Assembly (NCBI RefSeq): GCF_014200675.1
Contig: NZ_JACHCI010000017.1
Coordinates: 62,001-126,000, forward strand
Source of the DNA: Janthinobacterium saanense
Lineage (GTDB): Bacteria > Pseudomonadota > Gammaproteobacteria > Burkholderiales > Burkholderiaceae_D
Reading direction: 5' to 3'
Length of the DNA stretch: 64,000 nucleotides
The position numbers and the translations under genes were made by a program. This document shows, in pieces, positions 45,804 through 55,441 of this stretch; the first letter of the stretch is position 1; every line of letters starts with the position of its first letter. Under the pieces are notes generated by a model. It did not search any database and had not been told where the DNA came from. It was given only the letters and a program-made list of their open reading frames with translations.

Positions 45804-45865
45804 GCGCTTTCATGCTATGGTTCTGCAGCCAAAAATTTCCTTTCTACCTGTCAAGAAATCGCGCC

Positions 45866-47023
45866 ATGTCCAAACGCCTGAGCAAGCTGTTGATCGGCAA
45901 GCTGCACCTGTATGCCGGTCTGTGGTTCGGCGCCCTGTTCGTTTTGCTGGGATTGACCGGCTCGGCGATTGCCTGGATGCCGGAACTCGATACCTGGCTC
46001 AATCCCACCTTGCTGCAGGCCAGCAAACCGGCCCAGGGCCAGGTATTCCAGGTGACGCCCGCGACGGTGCAAAGCGTGGTCGACCTGCTCACGGCTGACC
46101 CGGCCTACGGCAAACCCAGCCAGATCAATCCACCGTCAGACGAGCACGACGTCTACCTGGCCAGCTATCGCCAGAAGGGCAAGCCCGACGCCTTCCAGGT
46201 CGCCATCGTGCGCCAGGTGATGGTCGACCCCTACACCTTGCAAGTGAAGGGCGAGCGCGAATGGGGGCGTTTCGGCCTGACGCGTCCGCTCTTGATGTCC
46301 GGCATGTTCCATTTGCACCGCTATCTGTTGACGGGCGACGTGGGCAAGACCATCACCGGTATTTCCGGCGTGGCCTTGCTGTTGATGGCCTTGAGCGGCC
46401 TCTGGCTGTGGTGGCCGCGCTTGCAGTGGAAAGCCATCCGGCGCGCCTTGACGGTGTCGCACGGCGGTTCCTGGCCCCGCTTCAATTACACCTTCCACAA
46501 GGCGGCCGGCTTTATTGCCGCACCGGTGCTGGCGCTGCTGGCCTTTTCCGGCATTTATTTCAACTTGCCGCAATTGGTCGTGCCCGTGGTCGGCATGGTG
46601 TCTGGCGTGATAGACAAGGATAAGCTCAGCAATGTCAGCCAGCATGGCCCCGTGATCAGCGTGGCCGCTGCGATGGCGGCGGCGCAGCAGCTGTATCCGC
46701 ACGGGCAAGTGTCGCGCATCGCCTTGCCGGCCAAGCCGAACGTGCCCTACGACATACGCATGCGCCAGCCCGATGAAATCGCCCAGGGCGACGGCGCCAC
46801 GCGCATTACGCTCGACTCCCGCAGCGCACAGTCCTTGCGCGTGTATGACCCCTTGACGGCGTCGGCTGGCCAGCGTTTCCTGGGCTGGCAATTTCCCTTG
46901 CACTCGGGCCAGGCTTTTGGTGTGGTGGGACGCAGCATCATCATGCTGTTCGGCCTGATGCCGCTGGCATTCTTGCTGACGGGCAGCATGATCTGGTGGA
47001 AGCGGCGGCGCAGCAGGAAATAA
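45866..47023 (+). CDS. PepSY-associated transmembrane protein (putative siderophore/ferric reductase type)
   Basis: A 385-residue protein with four main helices: ~13-36 (HLYAGLWFGALFVLLGLTGSAIAW), ~165-190 (GISGVALLLMALSGLWLWW), ~215-235 and a C-terminal ~350-375. The conserved histidines HLY, FHLHRYL and FHKAAGF could bind heme, as in iron-linked PepSY reductases. The C-terminal RRRSRK is the usual basic end. A Fur-like box precedes it. The start at 45866 is chosen over the open upstream frame because the family begins there. Confidence 0.88.
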   Translation: MSKRLSKLLIGKLHLYAGLWFGALFVLLGLTGSAIAWMPELDTWLNPTLLQASKPAQGQVFQVTPATVQSVVDLLTADPAYGKPSQINPPSDEHDVYLASYRQKGKPDAFQVAIVRQVMVDPYTLQVKGEREWGRFGLTRPLLMSGMFHLHRYLLTGDVGKTITGISGVALLLMALSGLWLWWPRLQWKAIRRALTVSHGGSWPRFNYTFHKAAGFIAAPVLALLAFSGIYFNLPQLVVPVVGMVSGVIDKDKLSNVSQHGPVISVAAAMAAAQQLYPHGQVSRIALPAKPNVPYDIRMRQPDEIAQGDGATRITLDSRSAQSLRVYDPLTASAGQRFLGWQFPLHSGQAFGVVGRSIIMLFGLMPLAFLLTGSMIWWKRRRSRK

Positions 47024-47071
47024 GCGCCCTTCTGAGCCTTGCGGGAAAAATTGCTATCATCGTAGTGTTCT

Positions 47072-47090
47072 CGGACAGCCTGGCTGTCCG
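47072..47090 (+). repeat. perfect hairpin in the leader of the thioesterase gene
   Basis: CGGACAGC (47072-47079), loop CTG, GCTGTCCG (47083-47090). No T-run follows. It is 33 bases before the start codon at 47123. Confidence 0.5.
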
Positions 47091-47122
47091 CATACCACTG
47101 ACGATAACAAGGATAAGAGACC

Positions 47123-47545
47123 ATGAGCAATCCCGACATCACCCTGGAAGTACTCAATGAACGCGGCATCGGCCGCCTGCCCGGCCACTTGGGCATTGTC
47201 ATCACCTCGGTGGGCGATGGCCAGCTGACGGCGGAATTACCCGTCTTGCCACATTTGCTGGCGCCCAATGGCTATCTGCACGCCGGCAGCGTGGTAACCC
47301 TGGCCGACACGGCGTCCGGTTATGGCTGCATCGCCAACCTGCCCGAAGGCGCCAGCAACTTCACCACCATCGAGTTGAAATCGAACCACCTGGGCACCGC
47401 CCGCGATGGCACCATCATCTGCACCGCCAAGGTCGAGCACAAAGGCCGCAACACCCAGGTGTGGGACGCCGTGGTGAAAAGCAAGGAAACGGGCAAGACG
47501 ATTGCCCTGTTCCGCTGCACGCAGATGATTCTGTATCCGAAGTAA
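47123..47545 (+). CDS. PaaI-family hotdog-fold thioesterase
   Basis: A 140-residue acyl-CoA thioesterase of the PaaI group. The active-site helix is LHAGSVVTLADTASGYGCIANLPEGA, with the catalytic D in ADTA, and TIELKSNHLGTARDGTIICTAKVEHKGRNTQVWDA completes the fold. AAGGATAAGAGA precedes the ATG. The substrate acyl-CoA is unknown. It ends two bases from the convergent anti-sigma gene. Confidence 0.92.
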   Translation: MSNPDITLEVLNERGIGRLPGHLGIVITSVGDGQLTAELPVLPHLLAPNGYLHAGSVVTLADTASGYGCIANLPEGASNFTTIELKSNHLGTARDGTIICTAKVEHKGRNTQVWDAVVKSKETGKTIALFRCTQMILYPK

Positions 47546-47547
47546 GC

Positions 47548-48243
47548 TTAGATTTTTACCCAGTTACCCTTGTAAAGAATCGGCCCCGTCGGTCCATCCG
47601 GATTCGGCGAGCCGCCTTTTGGTTCCAGGGTAACCGCCAGCAGGGCGACGTCGTTGCCGATGGCGCGCTGGTTCAGGGCCAGCTTCACGCTGCCCTTGTC
47701 GGCCAGCAAGCCCAAGGAGCGCGGATTGCCGCTCTTCGGCACGGCCCACAGTTCCAGGTCCTTGTCGCTAGGCACGGGCGCGTTGCCCACCATGCGCACT
47801 TCCAGCGCACCGTGGCGGCTGTCGGCCGTCAATAACAGGGCGGTTTGCGCTTTTTCATCGGTCAGGCTGGCCACATAGTTGATTTGCGGCGCCTCCAGCA
47901 CGCGGGTGGCCACCACGATCACCAGCAGGGCCGCGATGGCGCTGGACGCCATGCCGAGCGAGCGCCAGAACGACAGCGAATCGCGCCACAGTGCCCAAGC
48001 GCCTTGCGGCGCCAGGTGCAAGCGTTGTTCGATCTGTTTCCAGACCCGTTTTGGCGGCGCCACCGGCGTGGCGAATTCCGCCATCGGCTCCAGGCGCTGG
48101 CGCCATTCGGCCGTGATATTGCGCAAGTCGGCGTCATTGTGCAGCCAGCCTTCGAAACGGCGCCGCGCGCCGCCCTTCAGGGTGCCCAGCACGTATTCGG
48201 AAGCCAGTTTCTGGCGCAGCGTATCGTTGCCGCGGATATTCAT
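47548..48243 (-). CDS. anti-sigma-K factor (RskA family)
   Basis: A 231-residue inner-membrane anti-sigma factor. The cytoplasmic N-terminus (RQKLASEYVLGTLKGGARRRFEGWL) is the zinc-less RskA sigma-binding part. A helix at ~90-112 follows (SLGMASSAIAALLVIVVAT), then a periplasmic RskA domain with LELWAVPKSGNPRSLGLL and VTLEPKGGSPNPDGPTGPILYKG. ATG at 48243 overlaps the sigma factor stop by four bases (ATGA). Confidence 0.93.
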   Translation of the reverse strand: MNIRGNDTLRQKLASEYVLGTLKGGARRRFEGWLHNDADLRNITAEWRQRLEPMAEFATPVAPPKRVWKQIEQRLHLAPQGAWALWRDSLSFWRSLGMASSAIAALLVIVVATRVLEAPQINYVASLTDEKAQTALLLTADSRHGALEVRMVGNAPVPSDKDLELWAVPKSGNPRSLGLLADKGSVKLALNQRAIGNDVALLAVTLEPKGGSPNPDGPTGPILYKGNWVKI

Positions 48244-48830
48244 GAGGCCTCCCGTTTCGCCAGGCACGTGCGCAGCCGCTCAAGGCTGCGCCGTATCCAC
48301 GTCTTCACGGTGCCGATCGGCAGCGACATCTGCTGCGCCACTTCGCTATGCGACAGGTCATGGTAATACGCCAGCGCGACCACCTGCCGGTGCAGCCCTT
48401 CCAGGGCCGACATGCAAAACGCCAGCGCCTTGGCATCGCCGCTCATTTGCAGCGACTCTATCGGCGTGGCCTGGGGATCTCGTAGTGCATTCATGACTTC
48501 GCTATCAAACTGTTCGGCATCGATTTCCACTGTGTCGTCGCTGCGCCGCAACACATCGAACGCCTTGTTGCGCACGATGGTGGCCATCCAGGTCATCGGC
48601 GCCGCCAGATGGCTCTGGTAGGAGGCGGCGTTGTTCCAGATGGCGACGAAACCCTCTTGCAAGGCTTCTTCAGCAAGCTCTTGCTTATGTAATATACGCA
48701 GCGCGAAGCCAAACAGTTTCGATGATGTGGATTGATATAGCAGACGGAACGCGGAAGCGTCCTTGTTGCCGGCGGCGAGTAGCCAGGTTTTGAGTTGTTG
48801 CGGGTCTAACGTTTGGGCGTCGGAGGACAC
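48240..48830 (-). CDS. ECF sigma factor (SigK-like)
   Basis: A 196-residue RNA polymerase sigma factor of the ECF group. Region 2 is FRLLYQSTSSKLFGFALRIL...LAEEALQEGFVAIWNNA and region 4 is CMSALEGLHRQVVALAYYHDLSHSEVAQQMSLPIGTVKTWIRRSLERLR. The start is GTG at 48830 with GAAGG six bases before it. It is coupled to its RskA-type anti-sigma. The trigger cannot be told from sequence. Confidence 0.94.
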   Translation of the reverse strand: MSSDAQTLDPQQLKTWLLAAGNKDASAFRLLYQSTSSKLFGFALRILHKQELAEEALQEGFVAIWNNAASYQSHLAAPMTWMATIVRNKAFDVLRRSDDTVEIDAEQFDSEVMNALRDPQATPIESLQMSGDAKALAFCMSALEGLHRQVVALAYYHDLSHSEVAQQMSLPIGTVKTWIRRSLERLRTCLAKREAS

Positions 48831-48928
48831 GGCTGGCCTTCACAAGATGAGCGGAAATCACGCAGAGGCAGGTTATAACAATTTTGCAATGCTTAGCAAC
48901 AAAGTTTTCTGCAGTGTTTTACTGTGCT

Positions 48929-49450
48929 TCAGCCTGCCAGCGCCGTTTCCAGCAATTTGTGCAGTTCGGCAAATTCCGGCTTGCCCACGTAGCGCTTGAG
49001 GATCTTGCCCTGCTTGTCGAGCACGAAAGTGGTCGGCGTGAGGGCCACGTCGCCATACGCCTTGGCCGCGTCGCCCGAGGCGTCCAGCGCCACCTTGAAG
49101 GGCAGCTGGCGCGTTTCGGCGAAATTGAGGACATAGTTGGCGGGGTCGTACTGCATGGCCACGGCCACGAATTCCAGGCCCTGTCCCTTGTACTTATTGT
49201 AGGTGTCGACCATTTCGGGCATTTCTGCCACGCAAGTGGTACACGAGGTGGCCCAGAAATTGACCATCACCACCTTGCCGCGCAGGCTGTTTGATGTAAT
49301 CGTTTCGCCGCTGATGGTGTGGAAGCTCACATCCGGTGCGCTTTGTTTTTTGCTGACCGACGCATACGCTGCGGCCGCCACGCCAGCCACGAGCACGGCG
49401 ATGAGGGCTGGCTTGAGCCAGGACTTGGCAGCAGGAGTCGATGTTGGCAT
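48929..49450 (-). CDS. TlpA-like membrane-anchored thioredoxin
   Basis: A 173-residue thiol-disulfide oxidoreductase. The N-terminal helix (~12-32) anchors a periplasmic AhpC/TSA-thioredoxin domain. The active site is WATSCTTCVAEMPEM (CxxC), and cis-Pro is in LTPTTFVLD. It may reduce apocytochrome c or another exported protein. It is monocistronic between the sigma and dolP genes. Confidence 0.93.
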   Translation of the reverse strand: MPTSTPAAKSWLKPALIAVLVAGVAAAAYASVSKKQSAPDVSFHTISGETITSNSLRGKVVMVNFWATSCTTCVAEMPEMVDTYNKYKGQGLEFVAVAMQYDPANYVLNFAETRQLPFKVALDASGDAAKAYGDVALTPTTFVLDKQGKILKRYVGKPEFAELHKLLETALAG

Positions 49451-49508
49451 GATTTTTACACAAAATGCGGGACGATGCGGCCATTATAGCCGTATCGCCG
49501 CGATTCAG

Positions 49509-50832
<1,324 letters not shown>

Positions 50833-51183
50833 TTACATATCCAAAATGTTTTTCAGCCAGCTGATTTGAGCGCCATCGATGGTCACCGCGTCGAAGCGGC
50901 AGGGCGGCAAGCTTTTTTGCCCCAGCAGATAGGTCTGGGCCGCCCTCACCATGCGCCGCTGCTTGGCTTGCGTGATGCTGGCCAGGGCGCCACCGAAGGC
51001 CGTGCTGCTACGCCGGCGCACTTCGACAAAGACGATCACTTTGCCGTCGCGCATGATCAGATCGAGTTCGCCGCCCTTGCACAGAAAGTGGCGCTGCAGC
51101 AGCACCAGGCCCTGCAGCAGCAAATACGCCAGCGCATCGTCTTCCGCCTGCCGCCCCAGTATTTGCGTATTCTGGACAGGCAT
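50833..51183 (-). CDS. yraN: YraN (UPF0102) nuclease-fold protein
   Basis: A 116-residue protein with the restriction-endonuclease-like core: GRQAEDDALAYLLLQG, then GGELDLIMRDGKVIVFVEVRRRS, which holds the E-x-D...E-V-(K/R) metal site. The start at 51183 lies ten bases after lpoA. The function of the family is not settled; a recombination or repair role has been suggested from the fold. Confidence 0.93.
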   Translation of the reverse strand: MPVQNTQILGRQAEDDALAYLLLQGLVLLQRHFLCKGGELDLIMRDGKVIVFVEVRRRSSTAFGGALASITQAKQRRMVRAAQTYLLGQKSLPPCRFDAVTIDGAQISWLKNILDM

Positions 51184-51193
51184 GGCGGCTGGC

Positions 51194-52546
51194 TTACTGT
51201 GCCGGTGGCGTGTTGGCTGGCGGCCACACGGCCACGGCGCCGTTCTGGTAGCTGGCCGCCTGTTCCGTGCGCTCAAAGCGCAGCTGGCCGGCGTCGGAGC
51301 GTACCGACAAGCGGCCCGTCACGCCATCGAGGGTGAAGGGTGCACCCGGCCGCAGCGCCACTTCACGCGCCACGCGGAAGGCGTCGATGCCCAGCGCATA
51401 CAAGCGTTCCATGTCGGCCGTCAGGCGGCGGTCGCTTGGCTGTGGCGCTTGTGGATACACCATCACTTGCGGATGATCGCGCTGCACCTGCCATGGCAAG
51501 TCCAGCAGGCGCGCGCCGTCGAGCTCGGGGCCGCTGGCGCCGCGCCCGGTGCCGGGATTCATTGACGACGTACCATATAAAGGCAAGTCGCTGCCGATGG
51601 CCACGCGCAGCTGGCGCGCCTGGTCGGCGTCCAGCGCGGCAAACAGCAAGCCCGGTGGCGTGGCGGCCAGGCGCGCGCGCAGCTGCACCATCTCGGCGTC
51701 GCTCAGGTAGCCATTCACGGCCGATAGTTCGACCACGTCGACCTTGCCGCCCTGGCGCAGCCATTCCTGCTTGAAGGCAGTGCTGATGCGGCGTTGCGAC
51801 GGCGCGCCGGCCGACAGGATCAGTGCGCTGGCGCCCGGCTGCTCGCTGGCCGCCCAGGCAGCCACCTGGCGTGCTTCCGCTTCTATCGACAGGCCGATGA
51901 CCAGCAGTTTGGCGGGCAGGCGCGCTTCATCGCGGTTGTCCGGGTGATTCAGGGCGATCGTCGGTTTGGTGACCAGGTCGCTATTGACCACCGCTGTCAC
52001 GGCCGAGCGCGACAGCGGACCGACCACAATATCCTGTTCCTGCTGTGCCTTGGCAAAGGTATTCAGCACGTCGCTGGTGGCGTCACCGGTATCGATCACG
52101 CTCACTTCAAAACCGCTGCGGTCGCGCTCATAGGCAGCCATGAAGCCGGCGCGCAGCAGTTCGGCGGCCGGGCCCAGGGTTTCAGAGCGTAGTGGCAGCA
52201 GCAGGCCGATGTGATGCAGCTGGCCATCGGACGGCGCTGGCGCCGTGGCGGCGGGCATGTCTGGCGGCGTGCCGGTGGCCGGTTTATTGCCGATAGGCGC
52301 CACATTGGGCGTGCCGCCTTCGTCATACGAGGTAATATTCGGCACCGCCACGGCAAACGTCACCGCTTCGGGTGCTGGCGGACGTGGTCGCGGTGGCGGC
52401 GGCACTGGCTTGGGCGGCGGCAGCGCACTTGTGTTTGATTCAATAGGCGCGCACAATTGCCCGGGCGCGTCGCAAGGCGTGCTGCAAGCGCTCAGCATGC
52501 CAGCCGCGGCACAAACAAGCAGTAACTTCACACTATTAGCAAGCAT
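51194..52546 (-). CDS. lpoA: penicillin-binding protein activator LpoA (LppC/YraM)
   Basis: A 450-residue outer-membrane lipoprotein (lipobox LSAC, Cys21) with a Pro-rich linker (KPVPPPPRPRPPAPE, ~52-68). The C-terminal half has the periplasmic-binding-like YraM fold (IGLLLPLRSETLGPAAELLRAGFMAAY..). In E. coli LpoA activates PBP1A. The TPR domain of enteric LpoA is missing, as is usual outside that group. GGGGGTCAG precedes the ATG at 52546. It is divergent from rsmI with only 12 bases between start codons. Confidence 0.9.
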   Translation of the reverse strand: MLANSVKLLLVCAAAGMLSACSTPCDAPGQLCAPIESNTSALPPPKPVPPPPRPRPPAPEAVTFAVAVPNITSYDEGGTPNVAPIGNKPATGTPPDMPAATAPAPSDGQLHHIGLLLPLRSETLGPAAELLRAGFMAAYERDRSGFEVSVIDTGDATSDVLNTFAKAQQEQDIVVGPLSRSAVTAVVNSDLVTKPTIALNHPDNRDEARLPAKLLVIGLSIEAEARQVAAWAASEQPGASALILSAGAPSQRRISTAFKQEWLRQGGKVDVVELSAVNGYLSDAEMVQLRARLAATPPGLLFAALDADQARQLRVAIGSDLPLYGTSSMNPGTGRGASGPELDGARLLDLPWQVQRDHPQVMVYPQAPQPSDRRLTADMERLYALGIDAFRVAREVALRPGAPFTLDGVTGRLSVRSDAGQLRFERTEQAASYQNGAVAVWPPANTPPAQ

Positions 52547-52558
52547 CTGACCCCCAAA

Positions 52559-53467
52559 ATGACCGTACAAGAAAGTAGTTTAATCGCCAACCTTCCCATC
52601 ATGACAGAGGCGGCGCACCAGGTCTATCCTATAGCAACATTGTATGTAGTGGCCACGCCGATCGGCAATGTGACCGATATCAGCCTGCGCGCCCTGCATC
52701 TGCTGAGCCTGGCTGACGCCGTCGCCTGTGAAGATACCCGCAATACGGCGCACCTGATGACGCGTTTCGGCTTGAACAAGCCTTTGATTGCTGCGCATCA
52801 ACATAATGAGCGCGAAGTGGCGCAAACCCTGATCGCCCGCCTGCAGGCCGGCGAGCGCATCGCCCTGGTCTCGGACGCGGGCACGCCTGCCGTTTCCGAC
52901 CCGGGCGCGCGCATCGTCGACGCCGTGCGTGCAGCCGGCTTGCGCGTGTTGCCCCTGCCCGGTCCATCGGCAGCGATCACCGCGATTTCCGCCAGCGGCT
53001 TGCTCAACGACCAGTTTTATTTTGTCGGCTTCCTGCCCGCCAAGGCCAGGCAGCGCGAAAACATCTTGCACAGCCTGCGCGGCGTGACCGCCACCATGGT
53101 GTTTTACGAAGCGCCACACCGCATCCTCGATTGCACCACTGCCCTGGTCGAAGCTTTCGAGCCGAACCGGCAAGTAGTGTTCGCGCGCGAACTGACGAAA
53201 CTGTTCGAAGAAATCCACCGCTGCCCCCTGTCGGAAGCGGTCGCCTGGATACGCGCCGACGCGCACCGTGAAAAAGGCGAATTCGTCGTCTTGCTGGAAG
53301 GCGCGACCGAAGCGCAAGACGCAGAAGACGTGGAAGCCGAGCGCATCCTCAACATCCTGCTGGCCGAATGCAGCGTGAAACAGGCCGCCAACCTGACGGC
53401 GCAAATCACGGGCCGCAAGAAAAACGCTTTATATGAGCGGGCGCTGCAGCTGAAGGGACAGGAATAA
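52559..53467 (+). CDS. rsmI: 16S rRNA (cytidine-1402-2'-O)-methyltransferase RsmI
   Basis: A 302-residue SAM-dependent methyltransferase that modifies C1402 of 16S rRNA. Motifs: LYVVATPIGNVTDISLRAL, CEDTRNTAHL, LVSDAGTPAVSDPGARIV and FYEAPHRIL, all diagnostic of RsmI. No Shine-Dalgarno is obvious; ATG 52601 is an alternative start. The adjacency to divergent lpoA is the standard yraL-yraM arrangement. Confidence 0.95.
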   Translation: MTVQESSLIANLPIMTEAAHQVYPIATLYVVATPIGNVTDISLRALHLLSLADAVACEDTRNTAHLMTRFGLNKPLIAAHQHNEREVAQTLIARLQAGERIALVSDAGTPAVSDPGARIVDAVRAAGLRVLPLPGPSAAITAISASGLLNDQFYFVGFLPAKARQRENILHSLRGVTATMVFYEAPHRILDCTTALVEAFEPNRQVVFARELTKLFEEIHRCPLSEAVAWIRADAHREKGEFVVLLEGATEAQDAEDVEAERILNILLAECSVKQAANLTAQITGRKKNALYERALQLKGQE

Positions 53468-53485
53468 TCTAGACCATCCTACCTG

Positions 53486-53509
53486 GATTGGGGTGTATCG
53501 TACCCAATC
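53486..53509. repeat. inverted repeat between convergent rsmI and the TonB-like gene
   Basis: GATTGGG (53486-53492) and CCCAATC (53503-53509), loop of ten bases. No T-run follows, so a terminator role is uncertain. Confidence 0.4.
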
Positions 53510-53528
53510 TGGGTATCTTGTCAGTGTG

Positions 53529-54173
53529 CTACCACTTGCACCCGCTATCCTTTTTATCCAGCAGCATCAACACGGGCGCCAGGATGCCGGCGCCCGCATA
53601 AGCGGTGCGGCAATCGCCACGCTTGCCTTCGGCGATATCGCGCGCCAGCTGGGTTTCTGTCTGCAGCGGCTTGTCGGGGATTTGTCCCACCGCCGTGCCC
53701 ACTTTGGAAGGGTCGCGTTCACCGGCAACCTTGCGCGCGGTTTTCAATGCGGCGTCCATGTCGAACTTCGGCGCTTCCTTGGCTAGCGCATCGGGCGTGG
53801 CTACCGGCGCTGGCGGCGCGGTGGGGGCGATGGTGATCATATTCTGGCTGGGCGGTTGCGCCGTGATGCGGGGCGCATCTTCCCTGCTGATGGTTTTCCT
53901 GGGCGCGCTGATGGGCTTGGGTTCGTGTTTCGGCTTGGCTTCGGCAATCGGCGGTGGGGGTAGCGGCTTGGCGGCCAGCGGGCGTATCCAGACGGCGACC
54001 GATTCCACGCGGGGGCCGGTATCGGGAATTGCCGGCGGTTTCACTGCACGCCAGACATAGATCAAGCCGGCGTGCAGCAGCAACGACACGGCGATGCCCA
54101 GTGCGATGCCGCGCCGGTTGCGCAAGAACGGAACAGCATCGCCTTGCGTGTGGATTTCTGTACTGAAATGCAT
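53529..54173 (-). CDS. TonB-like periplasm-spanning protein of unknown function
   Basis: A 214-residue protein with one N-terminal helix (~23-43, GIALGIAVSLLLHAGLIYVW) and a Pro/Lys/Glu-rich stretch (~70-110, LPPPPIAEAKPKHEPKPISAP), like TonB or TolA linkers. The C-terminus (DCRTAYAGAGILAPVLMLLDKKDSGCKW) has two cysteines that may form a disulfide but no TonB domain signature. ATG 54173 is used; the 20 codons upstream look non-coding. It is convergent with rsmI. Confidence 0.7.
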   Translation of the reverse strand: MHFSTEIHTQGDAVPFLRNRRGIALGIAVSLLLHAGLIYVWRAVKPPAIPDTGPRVESVAVWIRPLAAKPLPPPPIAEAKPKHEPKPISAPRKTISREDAPRITAQPPSQNMITIAPTAPPAPVATPDALAKEAPKFDMDAALKTARKVAGERDPSKVGTAVGQIPDKPLQTETQLARDIAEGKRGDCRTAYAGAGILAPVLMLLDKKDSGCKW

Positions 54174-54338
54174 TGCCGTCCTCACCTCATGGCTGATCGG
54201 GAAAACTCGCGTAGCTAGTGTCGCATACATCACAAGTTTTTAAAAATACATGAGTCGCTGTTCCGCCCGTAAATAATTTACATAGAGTTGCACCTGACCC
54301 TTGACCGAAGTCGATACGGTCTGTATTATCTTGGTCTT

Positions 54339-54415
54339 CGGAGTGTGGCGCAGCCCGGTAGCGCACCTGGTTTGGGACCAGGGGGTCCAAGGTTCGAATC
54401 CTTGTACTCCGACCA
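54339..54415 (+). tRNA. tRNA-Pro (anticodon UGG)
   Basis: A 77-base cloverleaf with CCA encoded. The acceptor stem is CGGAGTG/TACTCCG. The D-arm is GCGCAGCCCGGTAGCGC, the anticodon stem CCTGG/CCAGG with loop TTTGGGA gives anticodon TGG, and the T-arm contains GGTTCGAATCC. A terminator follows immediately. Confidence 0.97.
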
Positions 54416-54430
54416 AATTTGTAGAAAAAA

Positions 54431-54461
54431 ACCCAGAAGTTTCGGCTTCTGGGTTTTTTTT
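54431..54461 (+). terminator. rho-independent terminator after tRNA-Pro
   Basis: ACCCAGAAG (54431-54439), six-base loop, CTTCTGGGT (54446-54454), then a T-run to 54461. Confidence 0.92.
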
Positions 54462-54493
54462 CGTCTGTACGGATTGTATTGACGATCGTATTG

Positions 54494-54515
54494 AAAAAGG
54501 GGCCGCAGCCCCTTT
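54494..54515 (-). terminator. rho-independent terminator after liuE
   Basis: On the minus strand AAAGGGGC pairs with GCCCCTTT (54496-54503 with 54508-54515, loop of four), followed by further T residues. It lies five bases past the liuE stop. Confidence 0.85.
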
Positions 54516-54519
54516 CCTC

Positions 54520-55440
54520 TTACCCCAATCGCTTCGCCGCCATCGCATTGCCCGCCCGGCTGGAACCCTTGCGGCCCAGCTGCTGCGAGATGAACTGGCC
54601 CGCGTCCACCACCAGGTCCAGGTCGATGCCGGTGGCTATCCCCAGGCCGGCCATCATATACAGCACGTCTTCGGTGGCCACGTTGCCGGTGGCGCCCTTG
54701 GCGTAGGGACAGCCGCCCAGGCCGGAAACAGACGAGTGATAAATCGCGATACCCGTTTCCAGGCTGGCGTAGATATTGGCCAGCGCCTGGCCATAGGTAT
54801 CGTGGAAGTGGCCGGACAAGCCTCCCACGTGAAAGGCGCGGATGGCGCGCTCCATCACCGCTTGCGTCTTGCGCGGCGTGGCTACGCCGATGGTGTCGGC
54901 GATGTCGATTTCGTCGCAGCCCAGGTCGCGCATGCGCTGCACCACGTCTTCCACGGCATCGAGCGGCACGTCGCCCTGATACGGGCAGCCAAACGCGCAG
55001 CTGATGCTGCCACGCAGGCGCAAGCCGTGTTGCTTGGCTGCTTTCGCCACGCCTTCGAAGCGGGCGATCGATTCGGCGATCGAGCAGTTGATATTCTTTT
55101 GCGAGAACGCTTCCGAGGCCGAACCGAAGATCACCACTTCATCGGCCTTTGCCGCCAGTGCCGCGTCAAAACCCTGCATGTTCGGCGTCAGCGCGGAATA
55201 AATCGTGCCGGGCCGGCGCACAATCTTTTCCATCACTTCTGCGCTGGTGGCCATTTGCGGCACCCATTTGGGCGACACGAAAGAAGCCGCCTCGATATTG
55301 GCAAAGCCGGCCTGCGTCAGCCGGTCGACCAGTTCGATCTTGACGGCGGCGCTGATGGTTTCCTTCTCGTTCTGCAAGCCGTCGCGCGGACCCACTTCGA
55401 CGATTTTCACTTGTTTCGGCAGATTACTGGTCGGGTTCAT
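54520..55440 (-). CDS. liuE: hydroxymethylglutaryl-CoA lyase
   Basis: A 306-residue enzyme that cleaves HMG-CoA to acetyl-CoA and acetoacetate, the last step of leucine breakdown. Motifs: VEVGPRDGLQNEK at the N-terminus, FVSPKWVPQM, and the catalytic loop SSVSGLGGCPYAKGATGNVATED with its cysteine. It ends the gene group; a terminator follows. Confidence 0.96.
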   Translation of the reverse strand: MNPTSNLPKQVKIVEVGPRDGLQNEKETISAAVKIELVDRLTQAGFANIEAASFVSPKWVPQMATSAEVMEKIVRRPGTIYSALTPNMQGFDAALAAKADEVVIFGSASEAFSQKNINCSIAESIARFEGVAKAAKQHGLRLRGSISCAFGCPYQGDVPLDAVEDVVQRMRDLGCDEIDIADTIGVATPRKTQAVMERAIRAFHVGGLSGHFHDTYGQALANIYASLETGIAIYHSSVSGLGGCPYAKGATGNVATEDVLYMMAGLGIATGIDLDLVVDAGQFISQQLGRKGSSRAGNAMAAKRLG

Positions 55441-55441
55441 C

